This document shows, in pieces, positions 1 to 6,332 of a DNA stretch of 39,518 bases. Each line of letters begins with the position of its first letter. The stretch's first letter is position 1. The DNA is taken from positions 1-39,518 of the IMG/VR virus record IMGVR_UViG_3300009011_000028; one strand, written 5' to 3'. The notes beneath the pieces are model-generated. The model made no database searches, was not told the DNA's origin, and saw nothing but the letters and a program-made list of their open reading frames with translations. Made by a program: the position numbers and the translations under genes. This DNA is from a virus.

Positions 1-374
1 ACGCTTAGGCCGGCCGGCACGTTCTCGACTTTGAAGGTGATCGCGAAGCCGTGCGTCTGCATGATCGGCTTGATGACGTCGTTGATGTCTTCGAAGGTGG
101 CGTAATCGCTACGCTTCTGGCCGTTCACCACAATGGCGCCGCGCTCGGCGATGCTGGGGATGTCGCTCTGCATGGCCGCCATTGCCGCGTTAAATTCAGC
201 CTCGGCATCACGGGCCTGCATGCGCTCGTGCATCGCCATCAGGCGCTCAAGCTTGTCGATGTCACAGGTTGGATCTGTGGCGGCCCGGCTGATAACCGCC
301 AGGATGCTGCTGTCGGCCTGGGCGGACGCGGCCACCTGGCGGCGCTGCTCCGGCACAATGATCGTGCTGCTCAT
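1..374 (-). CDS. ERF-family single-strand annealing recombinase (N-terminal part)
   Basis: The reverse strand encodes at least 124 residues starting at ATG 374-372, preceded by a TGAGG Shine-Dalgarno sequence; the gene runs off the left window edge. The translation holds the segment YATFEDINDVIKPIMQTHGF, typical of the Erf/ERF superfamily (P22 Erf-like annealing proteins), after an N-terminal helical stretch rich in Met/Ala. Such proteins anneal complementary single strands and mediate RecA-independent phage recombination and circularisation. It starts 10 bp after the stop of the coiled-coil gene and is the furthest downstream visible gene of the leftward early operon. The C-terminal part is not in view. 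Confidence 0.85.
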   Translation of the reverse strand, partial: MSSTIIVPEQRRQVAASAQADSSILAVISRAATDPTCDIDKLERLMAMHERMQARDAEAEFNAAMAAMQSDIPSIAERGAIVVNGQKRSDYATFEDINDVIKPIMQTHGFAITFKVENVPAGLS

Positions 375-384
375 GGTTTGTGCC

Positions 385-1509
385 TCAGTAGGAAATGGCG
401 ATGTTCGGGATCTTGCGCTGGGCGATCAGGGTGATTGCCTGCTTGGCGCATTCCTCGGTCATGCCGCCGGCGACGAAGGCCTCCAGAGCGGCGCGGTTGA
501 TGCTGGCGCGGTGCGCCTTGTCGCGCTCGCGGGCCTCTTGCTGGCGGAGGATCTCGGCGGCAGCGGCATCGGCGCGGCGGCGTTCTTCCTGGCGCGCCTG
601 CTCGGCTGCCTCCTCTTGCCGTCGAGCGGCGTCCTGGCGCTCCTGCTCCATCCGCTGCTCGGCCGCAACGCGGTTGGCCTCGGCCTGAATGCGGGCGCGC
701 TCGGCTTGTTCGGCCTGCAACTTGAGCTGCAGGCGCTGGTTCTCGGCTTCCCGCTCTTGCGCAGCGGCCTGGTCAAGCAGCTCCTGCTCGCGGCGGGCGG
801 CGGCTTCACGTGCTGCCTGCTGCTCCTGGGCCACACGCTGGCGCTCAGCTTCGACGGCAGCTTCCTGTGCCAGGCGGATGCGGTCCTGCTCGGCGCGCTC
901 TTCTGCTTCGCGCCGCAGGCGGGCCAGTTCGGCCTGTTCGGCGTCGTACTTCTGGCGGGCGGCGAGGGCGGCCTGCACTGCATTCAGCGCACCCTCTTTG
1001 GTACGCGCAGCCTCAGCCTCGAATTCCTCCCACGCTTCGCCCAACTGGAACTCGGAGAGCTCGCTGAGGCGCGCCTGCAGCTGCTCGGCATCCAAGGTGC
1101 CCAGCTCGGCGGCCAGGTCCTTCATACGGTTGATTGCGTCGTTGTGGCGGTCGATCCGAGCATCCTCGGCAGCCTCCCACTCGGTGAGCGGCCGGCGCGT
1201 CTCGTCCCGTAGCGCGTCCATTTTGGTCACGAACTCGCGCAGCTCTGCCTCAACGACCTTCGGCATTTCCTTGAGCCGGCGCAGGTAGTCGCGGCCCGGC
1301 TTCTCGACAGCGGTCTTCGACTTGCTGACCTTGGCGGCCAAGCTGGCGATTCGTTCGCGGCCCTTTCGGGTTTTCAGGTCGGGCACTTCGCCCAGTACTT
1401 CACCCTTCACCAGGTCGATGAATTGCTGCAGGCCGCCGGCCACGTAGATGGCCGGGGCGTTCGCCTCGCTGATCTCTTCGATCGCGATCAGTTTCTGTTC
1501 TGCGGACAT
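385..1509 (-). CDS. Phage coiled-coil protein next to the ERF recombinase
   Basis: This encodes 374 residues. I chose ATG 1509 because GAGG lies 7 bp upstream, although the frame is open further up. The N-terminal ~120 residues form a compact domain (reads LIAIEEISEANAPAIYVAGG near the start) resembling uncharacterised phage proteins found beside recombinases. Residues about 170-350 are a long highly charged coiled coil of Ala/Glu/Arg/Gln heptads. A short globular tail ends in IPNIAISY. The position directly upstream of the ERF gene suggests a role in recombination or host nuclease control, as in other Pseudomonas siphophages, but no catalytic motif is visible. Strong codon bias makes the opposite-strand frames look open; they are shadows. 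Confidence 0.8.
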   Translation of the reverse strand: MSAEQKLIAIEEISEANAPAIYVAGGLQQFIDLVKGEVLGEVPDLKTRKGRERIASLAAKVSKSKTAVEKPGRDYLRRLKEMPKVVEAELREFVTKMDALRDETRRPLTEWEAAEDARIDRHNDAINRMKDLAAELGTLDAEQLQARLSELSEFQLGEAWEEFEAEAARTKEGALNAVQAALAARQKYDAEQAELARLRREAEERAEQDRIRLAQEAAVEAERQRVAQEQQAAREAAARREQELLDQAAAQEREAENQRLQLKLQAEQAERARIQAEANRVAAEQRMEQERQDAARRQEEAAEQARQEERRRADAAAAEILRQQEARERDKAHRASINRAALEAFVAGGMTEECAKQAITLIAQRKIPNIAISY

Positions 1510-1683
1510 TAGAAAACCTCGCGCCAGGCCGGCGCCGTCAGTTGAGTAGGGGAAATGCCAGGTCACCCAGGCACGGAGGTACGCTCCAGGCCCTGGCTGC
1601 GGTGGATGGTTGCGCGCTCTCGCCGCTTACGCTCCCGAAGGGGTACGGTTATCCCGAAGGCCCGCCGTGCGCCGGGTGTGAAT

Positions 1684-1800
1684 TCAGGAAGTGATGCTGC
1701 CGGCCAGTGCGCTGGCGAGCATGAAGAAGGTGCAGGCGAAGAGCATGGAGAAGGAGCCTCGCCAAGCCGCGATGCGGCGGGCCCGCTGGTAGGAGGTCAC
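1684..1800 (-). CDS. Small single-span membrane protein (38 aa)
   Basis: A GTG start at 1800-1798 overlaps the stop of the preceding gene (GTGA) and has GAGG upstream. It reads a 38-residue peptide beginning MTSYQRARRIAAWRG, followed by one hydrophobic helix (FSMLFACTFFMLASALAG) and a short polar tail. The positive N-terminal region before the helix predicts N-in topology. The overlapping start and the believable transmembrane segment are the case for it being real. Function is unknown; small membrane peptides in early-left operons sometimes act in host takeover or exclusion. The ~170 bp between its stop and the next gene shows no gene. Confidence 0.5.
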   Translation of the reverse strand: MTSYQRARRIAAWRGSFSMLFACTFFMLASALAGSITS

Positions 1801-2018
1801 GCCCGAACCTCGTAGCCGACCGTCCACTCGCCGCAGATGCAGGCCCGGCACTTCCAAGCCTGCGGGTTCTCGATGCTGGCCAGCAACGCCTCATTCAGCG
1901 CGGCGGCGAATGTCGGCCCCTTGAACAGCATCAGCACCCGGTCGGCCGGCATGGCCTGAGCCTCGGGCAATTCGGCGATCTGCTCGTCGATGAGCGTTTC
2001 AACGATTGGCGTGGTCAT
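1797..2018 (-). CDS. Hypothetical early-left protein (73 aa)
   Basis: The ATG at 2018 has a strong AAGGAGG sequence upstream and overlaps the previous stop as ATGA, so translation is probably coupled. The product is acidic at the N-terminus (MTTPIVETLIDEQIAELPEA) and ends in a Cys-containing stretch, CRACICGEW, that could form part of a small metal site, although only three cysteines are visible. I do not recognise the family. It belongs to the chain of short overlapping genes in the leftward early operon, which in such phages usually encode host-modifying or recombination accessory proteins. Confidence 0.7.
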   Translation of the reverse strand: MTTPIVETLIDEQIAELPEAQAMPADRVLMLFKGPTFAAALNEALLASIENPQAWKCRACICGEWTVGYEVRA

Positions 2019-2209
2019 GCAACCTCCTTGCGCCCATCAACGATCTTGTTGAGGCGCCCGCAGTAGTGGTTGAACTCTTCGATGGTGATTCGCTGGTCGG
2101 CCAGCATTTCGGTGAGGAGCTTGAGGACCATGGCCTGCCAGGACAGTGGCGTCTCAGGGTGAGCCATGGCATCAAGCTCTTCGTCGATCAGGACGTGAGG
2201 GCTTTTCAT
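2015..2209 (-). CDS. Hypothetical early-left protein (64 aa)
   Basis: The ATG at 2209 is preceded by GAGGAGG and overlaps the upstream gene's stop by four bases; its own stop overlaps the next start in the same way. The protein is short, acidic and mostly helical (reads EELDAMAHPETPLSWQAM then LLTEMLADQRITIEEFNHYC). There are no transmembrane segments or recognised motifs. Both junctions being ATGA overlaps, each with a strong ribosome site, support a genuine cistron. Function is unknown. Confidence 0.7.
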   Translation of the reverse strand: MKSPHVLIDEELDAMAHPETPLSWQAMVLKLLTEMLADQRITIEEFNHYCGRLNKIVDGRKEVA

Positions 2210-2622
2210 TGAGCCTCCTCGGCCTGGGCCAGCACTCCTTCTTTGGCAAAGGGGGTGAGCAGCTGGCGGGCGATCTCTTCGAGCGCCGACTCAGGGTTGG
2301 CCACGCTCAGGATCTCGTCAGCTGCCGCTGCTGCGTCGCTGGTCACTTTGCAGCGCGCAGCCAGAACCAGGCGGCCCAGCACCGAGTTGCTGATGCCATT
2401 AAGGCCCAGCTGGCCCATCACGAACTCATCCACCGCCTGGGCGAAGCGCTCATAGGTGACGCCCTGCTTCGGGCGCATCCGGCGCTGGAACACCACATCG
2501 CGGCGCGCCATCAGCTCAGCGATGCCGTCGTCGATCCAAGTGGATTCCGCGTCGGCTACTTCGCTCACCGCCGGCGGCATCCGGTTGTCGTACTCAAACT
2601 GTGCTGCTCGAAGTGCGCCCAT
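2206..2622 (-). CDS. Hypothetical phage protein (138 aa)
   Basis: The ATG at 2622 has CTGGAG seven bases upstream. The product starts MGALRAAQFEYDNRMPP, an opening I associate with small uncharacterised Pseudomonas and enterobacterial phage proteins, and is helical and acidic throughout with no visible enzyme motif. It heads the run of ATGA-overlapping genes 138 aa - 64 aa - 73 aa - 38 aa. The same reading frame stays open for about 75 codons upstream of the ATG but offers no ATG, GTG or TTG there; see the separate entry for that stretch. Function is unknown. Confidence 0.7.
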   Translation of the reverse strand: MGALRAAQFEYDNRMPPAVSEVADAESTWIDDGIAELMARRDVVFQRRMRPKQGVTYERFAQAVDEFVMGQLGLNGISNSVLGRLVLAARCKVTSDAAAAADEILSVANPESALEEIARQLLTPFAKEGVLAQAEEAQ

Positions 2623-3054
2623 GGCGATCTCCAGGTGGGTTATGCGGCCGCATTGGTCAGGAGCCAGGCGCGGGTGACCAAACCCACCGTGAAAGGTGGC
2701 CTGGCGCCTGCCAATGCGGTCGATGTGAAGGGAAGGGGTGCAGGCGGTGAGCGCTACCTCACATGCATCTGGCCTGGCCGGGTAGGCCCCGGATTCGCCT
2801 GCGTGTACGTCGATTAAGGTTGATGATGGCGAGCCTTAACTTGCGTAAGGATCACGGTGATGAGCTTTAAATCGATGAAAACTGCATCAGGGTGTGATCT
2901 GCATGACGTTTTCCGCCCGTTGCTCTCGCGCTGGGTGACGGTACTCAGATCACACACCGATGCAGCCTGCGATGGGGAGCAGGGCATCGGGCAGTTAACG
3001 TCAGGCTGACGTGGCACAGGCTCATGCATTCCGTTTCAAGCGCTGTTTCAGCAG
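2623..3054 (-). other. Gene-poor stretch with a start-less open frame
   Basis: No convincing gene with a ribosome site lies here. Reverse-strand codons from about 2835 down to 2623 stay open in the frame of the 138-aa gene and read protein-like text (for example HGGFGHPRLAPDQCGRITHL), yet no standard start codon occurs in that frame before the upstream TAA near 2836-2838. It could be a conserved leader, a regulatory RNA region, or the 3' part of a gene that lost its start. A 71-codon frame starting at 3029 has only a weak ribosome site and poor composition, so I do not call it. Confidence 0.4.
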
Positions 3055-3270
3055 CTACGCGGTTTGCAGCGGGGCCTGCGCCTCTTCCAGCAGTAAGCGG
3101 TGTTCAGTGCAGAACTGCAGCTCTGCGTCATACCCGGCACGATTCAGGACCTGCTGGCCGTCCGGATCGTAAATAGCTCGATGGTGCCCAGCGCCACTCT
3201 TGCGCGGCGTCCGCACAACCGTGTAACCGTGACGCTGAAAGCAGCCGTTGGGGCTGTTTTGGTCAGGCAT
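3055..3270 (-). CDS. Hypothetical first gene of the early-left operon (71 aa)
   Basis: The start is set at ATG 3270 because GGAGG lies just upstream (GGAGGGCAAGACG then ATG). The frame remains open to 3459, but no equally good ribosome site occurs further up. The product begins MPDQNSPNGCFQRHGYTVVR and contains a short basic region followed by GAGHHRAIYDPDGQQVLNRA, suggesting a compact alpha/beta fold. I do not recognise a family. As the first gene after the leftward promoter and a ~340 bp leader, it is positionally like lambda N, but it does not have the arginine-rich N-terminus of known N proteins, so I do not call it an antiterminator. Confidence 0.6.
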   Translation of the reverse strand: MPDQNSPNGCFQRHGYTVVRTPRKSGAGHHRAIYDPDGQQVLNRAGYDAELQFCTEHRLLLEEAQAPLQTA

Positions 3271-3617
3271 CGTCTTGCCCTCCAGGGCGGTTGATTTCCC
3301 GTCTGGCCCTGTCGCCAAGGCCAGCCAGTGAAATCTGTGTTTCCTCGCTGCTCGCGCTGTGCCAGGCACCGACGCCCGTTCTGAGGGCATCCCGGCAGGG
3401 AGCGTTTGCAGCGCAACCCTTGGCCCGCTTGACGCTTTCAGTGAGGGAGCGCGCCGCATGGCTTCGAGCTGGCCAGTTCCAGATCTGGCATGGGGATCGA
3501 ATTTATTGCTCGCGCTGTACCGTTGCCGGGATCGATCCGCGAGGTTCCCATCAATGTGTAAAGAGCGGTGAGGCTTGAGGGCCTCCCGAGGGGCTGTGTA
3601 GCGCCTCGATGGATAAA
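3271..3617 (-). other. Leader of the leftward early transcript
   Basis: About 340 bases separate the leftward promoter from the first well-supported gene. The reverse-strand frame of the 71-aa gene is open back to 3459 and reads protein-like text (KHRFHWLALATGPDGKS) without a ribosome site at the distal start. One exact copy of the dyad GAGGGCCTC (rc GAGGCCCTC), which is also repeated near the antirepressor gene, lies at 3577-3585. The length leaves room for a nut-type antitermination site or RNA structure, but I could not identify boxA/boxB with confidence. Confidence 0.35.
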
Positions 3618-3646
3618 ATATTGCCTAGGGAATTATTCGCTGTCAA
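3618..3646 (-). promoter_or_regulatory. Early leftward promoter (PL-like)
   Basis: Read leftward, a perfect -35 TTGACA (3646-3641) is followed after 17 bases by CAATAT (3623-3618) as the -10. One repressor operator overlies the -10 and part of the spacer; a second overlies the -35. This is the arrangement expected for a repressed lambda PL. It would drive the recombination operon at 3270-1. Confidence 0.7.
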
Positions 3647-3659
3647 TGCCTCCGGAATT
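3620..3659. promoter_or_regulatory. Left operator cluster (OL)
   Basis: ATTGCCTAGGGAATT at 3620-3634 is the exact inverse of a site in the right operator (5620-5634). A related site, AATGCCTCCGGAATT, lies at 3645-3659 (12 of 15 matches), 25 bp away centre to centre. The core TTsCCTAGGsAA is nearly palindromic, as expected for a dimeric HTH repressor. Confidence 0.75.
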
Positions 3660-3677
3660 AAAAAATTCTTCGAGCAT

Positions 3678-3703
3678 GAAAAAGCCCGCCATTGCGGCGG
3701 GCT
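3678..3703 (-). terminator. Rho-independent terminator of the immunity operon
   Basis: Read leftward, an 8-bp stem AGCCCGCC/GGCGGGCT with a 5-base loop is followed by TTTTT. It lies 24 bp past the stop of the 311-residue gene, closing the leftward operon before OL. Confidence 0.85.
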
Positions 3704-3726
3704 CGAGATGCGATGGGAGGGCCTTA

Positions 3727-4662
3727 TTAGTCCTCTGTCACCAGCTTGTAAGTGACAATTTCACGGTCAGAAAGGGGTTCAAATCTAACGTGCTTGAGCA
3801 CCTTCAAGGACACAGGCATGCCAAGCGTATACTTCTGGATATGATGATACTGCTGTCGGTTGTAGCTAATTTTAAGCTTCGAATTGCCCGATCGAATGTA
3901 AAGGGCTCCGTTCTCCTTCAGATCGGTAACCTCCCCAAAGAGCGATACCGGCTCAGGCTCTCGTATCTCATGCTTAGAGAGCTTTTTATGGGCAAGCCTG
4001 ACCGCATCGAGACTTCCACCCCAGTGGTAGACCTTGGCATTTGGCGCAGGCCATAGGAGCTCTGCGCTCAACTCCTGGGCCTCCAATTCGCCAAGCATAT
4101 CGCTCAGCGCCTTCGTGGCAGAGATGCCTATAGTCTCAACAAGGTCCCGAATCCTGTCCTCGGATGGCTCTTTCAGGACCTCGAAAATCTGCTCTAGGGC
4201 TCCCTCTAGAATCGAGTCTCCAGCCATATCGGGAGCCACATTTCCAGCAAACACCAAACGAGTCGATCCCAGGGCAAGGCCAGACAGTCTCAAATCGAGC
4301 TCTTGGGCTAGCGTCTCGGGAATTCCTCTCCCTGGGTCCCTACCGTGCCTTAAGTGATAAGCAGCATACGAGAGGGCGCGATTGATCCCATAGGAAACCT
4401 TGGATAGGAGCTTAAGCGGGATGCTCCCGTCCATACGGCGGCCTGAAAGGCGCAGCTGGATAACCTCGTTTTGAAGTGCAGCTTTTGCCTGGCGAAGCTC
4501 TTGGCGAAGATCTTCTTGATGAGCTTGCCAAGAGCGAAGCGAGACTTGCAGCGAGAACCTGTTCGGCTCAGCAGCAAGGCGTTTCTCGTCTTCTGTGATG
4601 AGGCTCGCCACCTGAGCTAACTGGCGCTCAAGCCAATCAATGCGATTTGCCTGCTCCGTCAT
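3727..4662 (-). CDS. Coiled-coil protein of the immunity operon (311 aa), unknown function
   Basis: The start at ATG 4662 overlaps the nucleotidyltransferase stop as ATGA with GGAGTTAACAT upstream. Residues ~1-75 form a coiled coil (IDWLERQLAQVASLITEDEK onward). A helical middle region follows (about 80-215), then a beta-rich C-terminal domain (reads SLFGEVTDLKENGALYIRSG) that could be an OB-like or SH3-like barrel. No transmembrane segment or classical nuclease motif is evident; R..H pairs near residues 114-125 are too weak to call HEPN. It shares an operon with the repressor and a nucleotidyltransferase-like protein and would be made in the lysogen. I infer a defence, exclusion or toxin/antitoxin-like role; the biochemical activity is unknown. 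It is somewhat less GC-rich than the structural genes. Confidence 0.7.
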   Translation of the reverse strand: MTEQANRIDWLERQLAQVASLITEDEKRLAAEPNRFSLQVSLRSWQAHQEDLRQELRQAKAALQNEVIQLRLSGRRMDGSIPLKLLSKVSYGINRALSYAAYHLRHGRDPGRGIPETLAQELDLRLSGLALGSTRLVFAGNVAPDMAGDSILEGALEQIFEVLKEPSEDRIRDLVETIGISATKALSDMLGELEAQELSAELLWPAPNAKVYHWGGSLDAVRLAHKKLSKHEIREPEPVSLFGEVTDLKENGALYIRSGNSKLKISYNRQQYHHIQKYTLGMPVSLKVLKHVRFEPLSDREIVTYKLVTED

Positions 4663-5120
4663 ATGTTAACTCCGATGGATGCCAGACCTTTGGGGGTCAC
4701 CTCGTCGCGCTGCGTGCCAAATTGCTGTTGCCAGTAGGCGACGCCGCGGGAATTTTCCTCTGCTACTTGGAACACATGAAGCCTGAATCGGTTCATGACC
4801 ATGGTGCTATCAAAGAGGTTCATGAGCACAGGTCGTGCCGACTCTGAGATCTCATCAAGGACGGAAGACTGGAAGACCAGAACGATATCGATGTCGTCTG
4901 GTTCGTCCTTGGCGCACATGAAGGATCCGTCGATCCAGGCGGTGCCTTTGAAGCCTGTGGCACCCAGCATATCCAAGTATACGCCAAGCGCCGAGAACAG
5001 AGCCCTCCTCCTGGTGGATTCCGGGAAGGCGTCAACGGTCAGTTCTCTCAAGGATTCAAGAGTGTGGGGATGCAGACCGCCCGGAAGGAGCGGGGGGTAA
5101 TCAATCTTTTCCTGATTCAT
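4659..5120 (-). CDS. Nucleotidyltransferase-fold protein (DUF6932-like), immunity operon
   Basis: This 153-residue protein has the pol-beta/MNT signature: WIDGSF at residues 62-67 followed by PDDIDIVLVF at 74-83, giving GS, nine residues, then Asp76-x-Asp78. The N-terminal text (YPPLLPGGLHPHTLESL) matches my memory of DUF6932 proteins. Family members are predicted nucleotidyltransferases; activity of this protein is unproven. The ATG at 5120 overlaps the repressor gene by 20 bp and has only a weak ribosome site, so translation probably depends on the repressor. Its stop overlaps the 311-aa gene. Small nucleotidyltransferases often act as antitoxins (MNT/HEPN) or toxins (AbiEii, MenT); the partner here is not an obvious HEPN protein. 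Confidence 0.75.
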   Translation of the reverse strand: MNQEKIDYPPLLPGGLHPHTLESLRELTVDAFPESTRRRALFSALGVYLDMLGATGFKGTAWIDGSFMCAKDEPDDIDIVLVFQSSVLDEISESARPVLMNLFDSTMVMNRFRLHVFQVAEENSRGVAYWQQQFGTQRDEVTPKGLASIGVNI

Positions 5121-5559
5121 TCCGAGGCATCAAAAGATCCATTGCCTGCTTTAGCTTGATAGCTTGCTCTTCCGTCATGCCGAGCATCCTGTCCGCCATC
5201 TCGTCTACAGCCATTTTGTGGGTCGGGCTTACCTGCGCATAGCGACTATCTCGGTGGTAGTCGCCATCACCGTAAGCCTGCGCAACGTCAGCGATCTCAT
5301 CAGCGAGGCGCTTGCTGTACTTCTCCGCAGGTATGCCAAAAAGCTTAAAGATCCCAACAGCCACATCCTTGTTGAGCCTCAACCTTCCGTTCAGGTAGTT
5401 GCTGAACGATCCCTGGTTCATCCCGAGCGCCGCACCAGCAGCCTCCTGGGTAATCCGCTTTTCCTTAGGGCGAGAGGCGTTCTCCTCTTTGATCAAGGCC
5501 TTCAGGGCTGCGCATTCAGCCAATTCCCAGTCTTCGAGTGGTCGCTTGTCTTTGCTCAT
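5101..5559 (-). CDS. CI-type HTH repressor without peptidase domain
   Basis: The start is set at ATG 5559 (MSKDKRPLEDWEL); a TTG at 5592 is an in-frame alternative. Residues ~10-80 are an XRE/CI HTH domain (ITQEAAGAALGMNQGSFSNY, then LNGRLRLNKDVAVGIFKLFG), as in LexA-like phage repressors. The usual S24 Ala-Gly cleavage site and Ser/Lys dyad are absent: the remaining ~70 residues are an unrelated helical tail ending PRNESGKD. It should bind the 15-bp operators on both sides, holding PL and PR off. It has no clear Shine-Dalgarno before the ATG; an operator-like site at 5573-5587 sits just upstream, as OR3 does for cI. Lacking a peptidase, it is unlikely to self-cleave with RecA. Confidence 0.85.
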   Translation of the reverse strand: MSKDKRPLEDWELAECAALKALIKEENASRPKEKRITQEAAGAALGMNQGSFSNYLNGRLRLNKDVAVGIFKLFGIPAEKYSKRLADEIADVAQAYGDGDYHRDSRYAQVSPTHKMAVDEMADRMLGMTEEQAIKLKQAMDLLMPRNESGKD

Positions 5560-5572
5560 GGCGGGCGAGTGT

Positions 5573-5634
5573 ATTTCCGGAGGTAATGACAAACAAATGC
5601 CGGGGGAATTGATTTAAAAAATTCCCTAGGCAAT
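5573..5634. promoter_or_regulatory. Right operator cluster (OR), three sites
   Basis: Three related 15-mers lie at 5573-5587 (ATTTCCGGAGGTAAT), 5596-5610 (AATGCCGGGGGAATT, inverse orientation) and 5620-5634 (AATTCCCTAGGCAAT). Centres are 23 and 24 bp apart. The last is the exact inverse of the strongest OL site. The middle site overlaps the PR -35, the last overlaps its -10, and the first lies just before the repressor start, mirroring lambda OR2, OR1 and OR3. Confidence 0.75.
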
Positions 5635-5637
5635 AAT
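5609..5637 (+). promoter_or_regulatory. Early rightward promoter (PR-like)
   Basis: TTGATT (5609-5614), 17-base spacer, AATAAT (5632-5637). Two operators overlap it. It would start the cro-ant-replication operon; the transcript begins about 20 bases before the cro ribosome site GGAGGAG. Confidence 0.75.
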
Positions 5638-5665
5638 CACGACATGAATCACTGGAGGAGAGGCC

Positions 5666-5875
5666 ATGAGCCGTACTCACATCACCAAATTTGCTGCTGA
5701 TCACGGGCAGACCGAAGCGGCATCGCTCCTGGGCATGACGCAGGGCGCCCTGAGCAAAGCCATCCGGGTGGGTCGCGATGTTTATGTGACTAAGAACTCT
5801 GACGGCACCTATTCCGCGGAAGAGGTCAGGCCTTTCCCGTGCCAACAGCACCACCTTAAAAAGTCCGCCGCCTAA
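5666..5875 (+). CDS. cro: Cro-like repressor
   Basis: This 69-residue protein starts after GGAGGAG and reads ITKFAADHGQTEAASLLGMT, then QGALSKAIRVGRDVYVT, the pattern of the lambda Cro family: an HTH followed by a beta strand for dimerisation. It is transcribed from PR, divergently from the repressor. It is expected to bind the same operators and favour lytic growth by shutting off repressor synthesis. Size and position match lambda Cro (66 residues). Confidence 0.85.
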   Translation: MSRTHITKFAADHGQTEAASLLGMTQGALSKAIRVGRDVYVTKNSDGTYSAEEVRPFPCQQHHLKKSAA

Positions 5876-5905
5876 CCAATTTCAACCGCAAGGAGCAGTA
5901 CCCCT

Positions 5906-6112
5906 ATGGGATTCAAAGACCCCCTGACACAACGTCGAGACCTGGCGAGGAAGGTCCGGCTTTATCCACTGCTTGATCGGCAACTGCAGCGCGCTGCCCA
6001 CAAGGCTCGCCGCGAGTACGCGACCTACCTGTTCGAGATGCTCGAGTGGGCCGCTGTGAATGGCGGCATCGAAGCCCTCATGCCTGACGACCTTAAGGAT
6101 ATCGCGGGCTAG
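5906..6112 (+). CDS. Small ribbon-helix-helix-like regulator (68 aa)
   Basis: It starts after AAGGAG and reads ARKVRLYPLLDRQLQRAAHK, then a second helix REYATYLFEMLEWAAVNGG. A short beta-capable segment (KVRLYPL) followed by two helices is the ribbon-helix-helix (Arc/Mnt) layout. It lies between cro and the antirepressor, where P22-type immI regions carry Arc/Mnt repressors of ant. The DNA target may be the GAGGCCCTC elements at 6112 and 6314-6366. Assignment is by pattern only; an alternative is an uncharacterised early phage protein. Confidence 0.6.
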   Translation: MGFKDPLTQRRDLARKVRLYPLLDRQLQRAAHKARREYATYLFEMLEWAAVNGGIEALMPDDLKDIAG

Positions 6113-6131
6113 AGGCCCTCAGGAGGGCACG

Positions 6132-6332
6132 ATGGAATTTTGTGAAGAGAACGTGCCGCCAGAGACCAGAGCCAAGATTCATCGCCTGATGGAAGCCAGG
6201 GGCTGGACGTTTGAGGAGGCCGTTAACGAGGTCTTGCTCGAAGCAATCACGTCCGGCGCAACGGTATTCCTGGGAAGGCGAAAGGCACCGGTTCTGGAGC
6301 TGGTGGGACTGAAGAGGCCCTCTACCGGATAG
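6132..6332 (+). CDS. Second small regulator-like protein (66 aa)
   Basis: The start at ATG 6132 is chosen for the AGGAGGGCACG ribosome site; an open frame exists upstream but overlaps the previous gene. It reads VPPETRAKIHRLMEARGWTF then EEAVNEVLLEAITSGA, two helices separated by a turn as in ribbon-helix-helix antirepressor-control proteins, with a C-terminal tail of basic and hydrophobic residues. It is immediately upstream of the antirepressor and its 3' end contains the first of three spaced GAGGCCCTC dyads, which suggests autoregulation. Function is inferred from context. Confidence 0.55.
   Translation: MEFCEENVPPETRAKIHRLMEARGWTFEEAVNEVLLEAITSGATVFLGRRKAPVLELVGLKRPSTG

Noticed and set aside
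51-1288. Forward-strand frames over the ERF and coiled-coil genes
   Set aside because: They mirror the reverse-strand coiled coil (Ala/Arg/Ser and Leu/Gly low-complexity text) and have no ribosome sites.
385-1509. DNA repeats in the coiled-coil gene region
   Set aside because: Repetition is at the codon level (Ala/Glu/Arg/Gln heptads); no exact DNA unit of regular length was found.
2814-3029. 71-codon reverse-strand frame after the 71-aa early gene
   Set aside because: Weak ribosome site, no overlap with neighbours and unconvincing residue composition.
4350-4662. HEPN domain in the 311-residue protein
   Set aside because: The available R...H spacings do not fit Rx4-6H in a helical pair; called only a coiled-coil protein of unknown function.
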